Source: Bacteroidales bacterium
Lineage (GTDB): Bacteria; Bacteroidota; Bacteroidia; Bacteroidales; Muribaculaceae
Direction: 5' to 3'
DNA length: 9,738 nucleotides
Assembly (NCBI GenBank): GCA_019415705.1
Contig: DXYS01000069.1
Span: 1-9,738 of the forward strand
The translations under genes were made by a program, and so were the position numbers. Under the pieces are notes generated by a model. The model saw only the letters and a list, made by a program, of their open reading frames with translations, was not told where the DNA came from and ran no database searches. Positions 1-4,724 of this stretch are shown here, one piece after another (the first letter of the stretch is position 1; each line of letters begins with the position of its first letter).

Positions 1-2372
1 CGTATGCCGTCTTCGTTTTCCTTGGGACTGATATTGCCCGCAAACTCAATCTCAACCGGACGCTGCATCTCGCTCTGGCCGTTACGCAGCATAAAATCGA
101 CGGCCTCGGCGAGCGGGAAAGTCTTGTCGCGCAACACATTGGCAAATGTCACGACGCGTCGTCCGCGGCCCGTGCCGTCGTAGTCATACAGCATCTGGTC
201 GTAAGGGTCGTAAGTCGATACGAGATGACGGAGCACACCCTTGCCGGCAAACTGCTGCACGGGCAGCTTGATGATATTGAAACCGTCATCATCAGACATC
301 GTCAGCTCGGAGTTGTTGCTGCCGAGAGCGTAGAGCGAAGTCTGAGTGTCACGCATCGCGAGGTCAAGTGTCGAGGTCTGGAGCACCTTGTCAGGATGCT
401 TTGGCGAGAAGCGCAGACTCAGACCGCCGTCGACAATATATTTGCCGAGACCTATAGCCACCTCGGCCACACCCTCTGCTGTCTGCTCGTCGCCGATGGG
501 ATAATAATTGAGCGAACGGCCCACGCCCGAGAAAGACGGGAAATAATAACCTTCGTGCTCCTCACCGACGACCTCCTGTATGATTACAGCCATCTTCTCT
601 TGGTCGATGACATTGCTTGTGGCCGACATATATGCTTTGCTGGCGCGGTAGAACACCGACGCATATACACCCTTGATTGCCTCCGTGAGCATGTGCAGAC
701 GTTCATACGGGTCCTCGACATATGGTATCATATAAGTCGAATAGATGCCGGCAAAAGGCTGATAATGTGAATCTTCCAACAGACTCGACGAGCGTATCGC
801 AAGCGGCCGGTCGACGACCTCAAACAGAGCGAAAAAGTCTTCGATAAGTCGTTCGGGCAGACGGGCCGCAAGGAAATAGTCGAGTATCTCCCGGTCTGAC
901 GCATTGCTCAGCGCCTTGGGATACAGACCGTTCGAGGCCATGAACTCATCGAATATGTCGGTGCAGAGCACCACTGTGCGCGGTATGGAGATTGTGACAC
1001 CGTCAAAGTTGTCACAGATGGGATTTTTCTTGATTATCGAGTCGACGAAAGCCAGACCGCGGCCTTTGCCGCCGAGACTGCCCTCGCCGATGCGTGCGAA
1101 GTTTGAGTAATAGTCGAAACGGTCCTTTTTGAACACGGCGACGACGCCGCGGTTTTTCATCTTGCGATACTTGACTATCAGGTCAAAAAAGAGTCGCTTG
1201 ACGGCCGGAGCCTCGTCTAATGACTTGAAGCGGTGCTGCTTGATGACCTCGGCTATCGGGAAGAGGGCGCGCGAGTAAAACCAGCGTGAGATATCGTTGG
1301 TCGATGCATGATGGAACAGGGCGTCGTCAGGGATGTCAAAGATATTTTTCTGCATGTCCTTGAGATTGGCGAGGCGCATGATTTCGCGTCCCGTGGCAGG
1401 GTCTCTGACAATGAAATCACCGAAGCCGAAGTTGGCCATGATGGCCTCACCCAAATCGACAGGCAGTTTTTTGGAATTTTTATCGAGGAAGACGCCGTTG
1501 AACTCGCCGACGCGCGCGGCATTCTCGACATCGCTCGACTCGATGATGATGGGCAGATAGGGCGAGCGCTCGCGCAGATAATGAGCCAGACGCATGCCGG
1601 CCTGAGAATCCTTGACGCCTTCGCGCTTGAACGACACATCGGAGATGACGCCGAGTATCTTGTCGTGATAGCGCTCGAAAAGTGTGACGGCCTCCTCGTA
1701 GTCGCGCGCAAGCATTACCTTGGGGCGGCCGCGCATGCGCAGACGCTGCTCATGCTCGTTTAGCGCCTCCGTAGAGAAGACCATCGACTGTTTGAGCAAA
1801 AATTTATATACAGTCGGGAGTATCGAAGAATAAAAACGCACGGAGTCCTCGACCAACAGAAGCATCTGCACTCCTACCTCGTCTATGTCGTCGGCGTTCA
1901 TCTTGTCCTCGATGAGTTTGATGATGGCGAGCAGCAGGTCGAGATTGCCAAGCCAGCTGAACACGTAGTCGACATGCGTGAAATCCTCGTTTTCGAGACG
2001 ACGTGACACCTCTTTTGAGAATGGGGTCAGCACGACTACCGGAATCGACGGGTTTACCTCCTTAATGACGGCGGCGCCGGCAAAAGTCTCGGAAATATCC
2101 ATGCTCGGCATGCTTATCACGAGGTCAAAGGGAGCCGAGCGAAGCGCCTTGACCGCATCGGCGGTCGACGACACTCGTGTCACACGCGGAGGCGAGCTCA
2201 GATTCAGGGAAACATACTCAAAATAAAGCTGCTCCTCGACGCGGCCGTCTTCCTCCATCATAAATGCGTCATATGGCGATGCGATAAGCAGCACATTGAA
2301 AATGCGCCGCTGCATAAGTTTCTGAAAGGCCGTGTCTTTGAGATATAATTGGCTGAGGGCTTCCTCGTTCAT
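1..2372 (-). CDS. Receiver-fused PEP/pyruvate-binding (PPDK N-domain) protein, C-terminus beyond window
   Basis: The frame stays open from an ATG at 2372-2370 to the window edge (790 codons), with CTAAGGAA just before the start. Residues about 25-155 look like a receiver fold without its phospho-acceptor: the strand after FDLV reads ISMPSM, with Ser87/Met88 where Asp is expected. Residues about 168-315 form a second receiver with a complete pocket: acidic pair in VEDS (174-177), acceptor D245 in VISD, S279 in IIIESS, and K298 in FLDKNS. From about 420 the PPDK_N / PEP-synthase ATP-binding domain begins: GEGSLGGKGRG (429-439), RSSSLLEDS (527-535), a later MAVIIQEVV, and PVEIEFAGN near the edge, matching the IEF/IEW strand of the family. 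Relatives are usually annotated phosphoenolpyruvate synthase. From memory, Bacteroides homologues are about 990 residues, too short for two receivers plus the phosphohistidine and PEP-barrel domains of true PpsA, so the reaction is uncertain. Probably cytoplasmic; no signal peptide or membrane segment is seen. Confidence 0.9.
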   Translation of the reverse strand, partial: MNEEALSQLYLKDTAFQKLMQRRIFNVLLIASPYDAFMMEEDGRVEEQLYFEYVSLNLSSPPRVTRVSSTADAVKALRSAPFDLVISMPSMDISETFAGAAVIKEVNPSIPVVVLTPFSKEVSRRLENEDFTHVDYVFSWLGNLDLLLAIIKLIEDKMNADDIDEVGVQMLLLVEDSVRFYSSILPTVYKFLLKQSMVFSTEALNEHEQRLRMRGRPKVMLARDYEEAVTLFERYHDKILGVISDVSFKREGVKDSQAGMRLAHYLRERSPYLPIIIESSDVENAARVGEFNGVFLDKNSKKLPVDLGEAIMANFGFGDFIVRDPATGREIMRLANLKDMQKNIFDIPDDALFHHASTNDISRWFYSRALFPIAEVIKQHRFKSLDEAPAVKRLFFDLIVKYRKMKNRGVVAVFKKDRFDYYSNFARIGEGSLGGKGRGLAFVDSIIKKNPICDNFDGVTISIPRTVVLCTDIFDEFMASNGLYPKALSNASDREILDYFLAARLPERLIEDFFALFEVVDRPLAIRSSSLLEDSHYQPFAGIYSTYMIPYVEDPYERLHMLTEAIKGVYASVFYRASKAYMSATSNVIDQEKMAVIIQEVVGEEHEGYYFPSFSGVGRSLNYYPIGDEQTAEGVAEVAIGLGKYIVDGGLSLRFSPKHPDKVLQTSTLDLAMRDTQTSLYALGSNNSELTMSDDDGFNIIKLPVQQFAGKGVLRHLVSTYDPYDQMLYDYDGTGRGRRVVTFANVLRDKTFPLAEAVDFMLRNGQSEMQRPVEIEFAGNISPKENEDGI

Positions 2373-2407
2373 TTCCTTAGAGCTCTGAAATAGCGTTAAT
2401 GACAAAG

Positions 2408-2437
2408 CAAAGTTAATCATTAATAACGAGAATCAAG
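2408..2437 (-). promoter_or_regulatory. Bacteroidetes-type promoter of the PEP-binding protein gene
   Basis: On the minus strand TAACTTTG (2415-2408) matches the -7 consensus TAnnTTTG exactly. CTTG (2437-2434) lies 18 nt upstream and resembles the -33 TTTG. Transcription would begin near 2400, giving a leader of about 30 nt before the ATG at 2372. A short palindrome, TTAATCATTAA (2413-2423), overlaps the edge of the -7 box and the spacer. This is prediction from consensus only. Confidence 0.6.
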
Positions 2438-2465
2438 CCGATTATCAAAAAAACTTAAGTATATA

Positions 2466-2499
2466 TTGCCGAAATAATCGCAGAGTTTTTGTAACTTTG
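2466..2499 (+). promoter_or_regulatory. Promoter of efp
   Basis: TAACTTTG at 2492-2499 is a perfect -7 element. The nearest -33 candidate is TTG at 2466-2468, but the 23-nt spacer is a few bases longer than usual, so the -33 assignment is weak. A start near 2505 would give an 85-90 nt leader before the efp ATG. That leader holds an 11-codon reading frame, described in the findings. The promoter is back-to-back with that of the minus-strand gene. Confidence 0.6.
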
Positions 2500-2591
2500 C
2501 AGCCATGTATGACGGCGAGTCCCGCAAAAGACGATTTTGAGGGCTGCCGCGACCAACGAAACACCAATTAAGCTTACAATAAAACTTTTTT

Positions 2592-3158
2592 ATGGCAACA
2601 ACAGCTGATTTTAAAAACGGCATGTGCCTCGATATCGACGGCAACTACTTTTTCATCGTTGAATTTCTCCATGTAAAACCCGGCAAAGGCCCGGCTTTCG
2701 TCCGTACAAAACTTAAAAATGTCAAGACCGGCCGCATCCTCGACAAAACTTGGAACTCGGGCGTAAAAGTCGAAGAGGTCCGCATAGAGCGTCGCCCCTA
2801 TCAGTATCTCTACAAAGACGACATGGGCTACAACTTCATGCATACCGAAACTTTCGAACAGGTGGCAATCCCCGGCGAGAGCATCGAGGGCGTACAGTTC
2901 CTCAAAGAAGGTGACATCTGCGAGGCTATGGTTCACGCCGCATCAGACACCATCCTGACCTGCGAGATGCCTACCAGCGTCGTGCTCGAAATCACCTACA
3001 CCGAGCCCGGCATCAAAGGCGACACCGCCACCAACACACTCAAGCCCGCCACTGTCGAGACAGGCGCCGAGGTGCGTGTGCCACTCTTCTGCAACATCGG
3101 CGACAAGGTGCGCATCGACACCCGCGACGGCAGCTACGTAGAGCGCATCAAAGCCTGA
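2592..3158 (+). CDS. efp: Translation elongation factor P
   Basis: EF-P binds between the ribosomal P and E sites and restores peptide-bond formation at consecutive prolines. The 188-residue product has the normal length and the three beta-barrel layout: a KOW-like N-domain with the tip loop HVKPGKGPAFVR (27-38), a central domain, and a C-terminal OB domain ending in GDKVRIDTRDGSYVERIKA. The tip lysine is K32, equivalent to E. coli K34. The loop reads PGKGP, the form known from actinobacterial EF-Ps that work without lysine modification. No modification gene (epmA/epmB, earP, ymfI type) is in the window. The ATG is preceded by an A/T-rich stretch (AATAAAACTTTTTT) with no Shine-Dalgarno, usual for Bacteroidota; the protein begins MATTADFKNG as expected for the family. 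Transcription probably ends at the hairpin 33 nt after the stop. Confidence 0.98.
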   Translation: MATTADFKNGMCLDIDGNYFFIVEFLHVKPGKGPAFVRTKLKNVKTGRILDKTWNSGVKVEEVRIERRPYQYLYKDDMGYNFMHTETFEQVAIPGESIEGVQFLKEGDICEAMVHAASDTILTCEMPTSVVLEITYTEPGIKGDTATNTLKPATVETGAEVRVPLFCNIGDKVRIDTRDGSYVERIKA

Positions 3159-3190
3159 TATCCCGCGTCATAACAATACATTCTCATACT

Positions 3191-3236
3191 CATAGGAGCG
3201 CTGCCGCCATGACGGCCCGCGCTCCTATGGTCTTTT
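3191..3236 (+). terminator. Rho-independent terminator after efp
   Basis: An 11-bp perfect inverted repeat (3191-3201 with 3219-3229, arms CATAGGAGCGC and GCGCTCCTATG) encloses a smaller stem (GCCG 3203-3206 with CGGC 3213-3216). It is followed by TCTTTTG. The hairpin is strong, but the T-run is short and interrupted, so some readthrough into the glycosylase gene, which starts only 13 nt later, is plausible. Confidence 0.8.
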
Positions 3237-3237
3237 G

Positions 3238-3245
3238 TATCTTTA
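3238..3245 (+). promoter_or_regulatory. Possible -7 box of the glycosylase gene
   Basis: TATCTTTA fits TAnnTTTG except for the final base. It lies directly after the efp terminator and ends 4 nt before the ATG at 3250. No TTTG-like -33 box is found at normal distance, because that position is inside the terminator stem. If used, transcription would start at about the ATG, giving a leaderless mRNA. Readthrough from efp is the alternative. Confidence 0.3.
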
Positions 3246-3249
3246 ACTC

Positions 3250-3840
3250 ATGACAGTTTCCTCCTCGGATAAAAACGACATCGAGTATCACCCTTGGCCT
3301 CCGTTTATCCCTGACGGCGCACGCATCCTCATAGCAGGCACATTTCCGCCCGGCGAGCACCGCCGCGCCATGGAGTTCTATTACCCCAACCGCAGCAACG
3401 ACTTCTGGAAAGCCATGGGCCTGATTTTTGAATATGACGTCAATGCCTATTACGACCCGCAGTCACGCAGCTACGACTTGGATAAAATCAAGTGCATGCT
3501 CACAGAGCGCCGCATAGCGCTCAGCGACACCGGCCGCGCCGTCAGACGTCTGCGAGGCAACGCCTCAGACAAATATCTCGAAATCATCGAGCCATTTCCG
3601 CTCGATGAGATTCTCTCGGCGATGCCGTGTTGCCGCGATGTCGCCACGACAGGTCAGAAAGCCGCCGAAGTCCTCGCGTCGCTCACTTCTACAGCAGTGC
3701 CTCCCATGGGAGCATCCGTGACATCGGCCGACGGACTGAGACTCTGGCGCATGCCCTCGACGAGCCGTGCCTATCCGCTCGCAGTCGACAAAAAAGCCGC
3801 CTATTACGCCGCGATGTTTAAGGCTATTGGTATTTTATAG
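3250..3840 (+). CDS. Uracil-DNA glycosylase superfamily protein
   Basis: The 196-residue protein resembles a Bacteroidota group annotated as uracil-DNA glycosylase family, closest in style to the MUG/hypoxanthine-DNA glycosylase branches. These enzymes flip out deaminated bases and cut the N-glycosidic bond to start base-excision repair. Visible landmarks are the first active-site strand and loop ILIAGTFPP (26-34), the following FYYPNRSNDFW (43-53), which parallels the YY-P-N-FW segment of that branch, VATTGQKA in the middle, and the C-terminal MPSTSRAYPL (168-177), equivalent to the LPSTSPAN DNA-intercalation loop. The catalytic polar residue cannot be assigned with certainty: the usual Asn/Asp after the first Gly is not obvious in GTFPPGEH. 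The true substrate (uracil, hypoxanthine or other) is therefore open. No signal peptide, so cytosolic. It lies 91 bp after efp and 102 bp before yqgE on the same strand. Confidence 0.85.
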   Translation: MTVSSSDKNDIEYHPWPPFIPDGARILIAGTFPPGEHRRAMEFYYPNRSNDFWKAMGLIFEYDVNAYYDPQSRSYDLDKIKCMLTERRIALSDTGRAVRRLRGNASDKYLEIIEPFPLDEILSAMPCCRDVATTGQKAAEVLASLTSTAVPPMGASVTSADGLRLWRMPSTSRAYPLAVDKKAAYYAAMFKAIGIL

Positions 3841-3942
3841 GCTTTTTTATCCTCTGTGATAAGCAATAAGGGCGTTTTACTTGTTTTAAATATACAAACC
3901 GCGCCAAATGTTTGCCGGCAAACTTTCAAAACTATTCATACG

Positions 3943-4560
3943 ATGAGAGCAATGAGAGACCTACGAACATCAATACTGAAAATAAAGACTGTCAAAGCCG
4001 CTGCGACGCAGGGCTCGCTGCTTGTCGCCGAGCCGTTTCTGACCGAGTCATATTTCAATCACTCGGTGATAATGCTCGTTGACTACAACGACGGCGAAGA
4101 GGCTCTCGGATTAGTAATGAACAACGCTACCGGGCATACCCTCGACGAGTATCTTGACGGAGTGGGTCCCCAGACCGACGTTCCGGTCTATTGCGGCGGT
4201 CCTATAGGCGAAGACCGCATGGTCTTCATGCACACTTTAGGAGAGACGGTCTTCCCTGGCGCTCGTCTTTTTGCACCCGGACTGTATCTCGGCGGCGACT
4301 TCGAGGCTGCGATTGATTATGTCAATCAGGGCTATCCCACCGAAGGGTTTATAAGATTTTTCATCGGCTACAGCGGCTGGAGCGCAGGTCAGCTTAACGA
4401 CGAGATTAATGAAGGCGTCTGGGCTGTCACCGATGCTCCGGCTGAGCGTGACGGACTGCTGCGATTGTCAGCAGACGCCTACTGGCATCGCACCGTCCGT
4501 CGCATGGGCGACGCATATCGGCCGTGGCGCTTCTTCCCCCGCGACCCGAAAGCAAACTGA
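3943..4560 (+). CDS. YqgE/AlgH family protein (DUF179)
   Basis: The product is 205 residues when started at ATG 3943. Family hallmarks are present in order: GSLLVAEPFL (24-33), HSVIMLVDY (40-48), ALGLVMN (54-60), VYCGGPIGEDR (82-92), LYLGGDFEA, and IRFFIGYSGWSAGQL containing GYSGW (142-146). The fold is a small alpha/beta domain with no proven enzymatic activity; AlgH was named for an effect on alginate genes in Pseudomonas, and the general role is unknown. The frame is open back to a GTG at 3856, but those 29 extra residues are not typical of the family, and homologues begin shortly before an ILKIK-like segment, so 3943 (or ATG 3952) is preferred. Neither has a Shine-Dalgarno. The upstream 102 bp hold only a weak -7 candidate (AATGTTTG at 3907-3914). 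A terminator follows 24 nt after the stop. Confidence 0.92.
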   Translation: MRAMRDLRTSILKIKTVKAAATQGSLLVAEPFLTESYFNHSVIMLVDYNDGEEALGLVMNNATGHTLDEYLDGVGPQTDVPVYCGGPIGEDRMVFMHTLGETVFPGARLFAPGLYLGGDFEAAIDYVNQGYPTEGFIRFFIGYSGWSAGQLNDEINEGVWAVTDAPAERDGLLRLSADAYWHRTVRRMGDAYRPWRFFPRDPKAN

Positions 4561-4583
4561 CATTTTAATAAATTTCTCCACGA

Positions 4584-4617
4584 GGGCGTTGCAAATCGAT
4601 GCAGCGCCCCGTTTTTT
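4584..4617 (+). terminator. Rho-independent terminator after the YqgE gene
   Basis: GGGCGTTGCA (4584-4593) pairs with TGCAGCGCCC (4600-4609) over 10 bp with one G-T pair and a 6-nt loop. A run of six T (4612-4617) follows. This separates the yqgE unit from the glycoside hydrolase gene. Confidence 0.88.
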
Positions 4618-4634
4618 CATATTTCTTAATGATA

Positions 4635-4664
4635 TTGCAATATCATGATTTTTGCGTAACTTTA
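4635..4664 (+). promoter_or_regulatory. Promoter of the GH2 gene
   Basis: TTG at 4635-4637 and TAACTTTA at 4657-4664 are separated by 19 nt, the usual Bacteroidetes spacing. The -7 box differs from TAnnTTTG only in the last base, consistent with a weaker or regulated promoter. A start near 4671 gives a leader of about 54 nt that contains an A-run and a seven-T run. Confidence 0.6.
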
Positions 4665-4724
4665 AGCGCCTAAAAAACTTTTTTTGAAAACATTCATCAC
4701 ATTCATTTTTGCAATTACACTCTG

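Noticed and set aside
225..1763. Long plus-strand open frames (225-770, 904-1110, 1308-1763) opposite the minus-strand gene
   Set aside because: They are antisense to a continuous 790-codon frame with recognisable receiver and PPDK_N motifs. The frames contain no family motif and look like the complement of GC-biased codons.
3826..3848. Possible terminator after the glycosylase gene
   Set aside because: Only a 4-bp stem (CTAT/ATAG) precedes the six-T run, too weak to call.
3856..3942. N-terminal extension of the YqgE protein from GTG 3856
   Set aside because: It adds 29 residues not typical of the family, uses a rarer start codon, and begins close behind the preceding gene. ATG 3943 gives the normal length.
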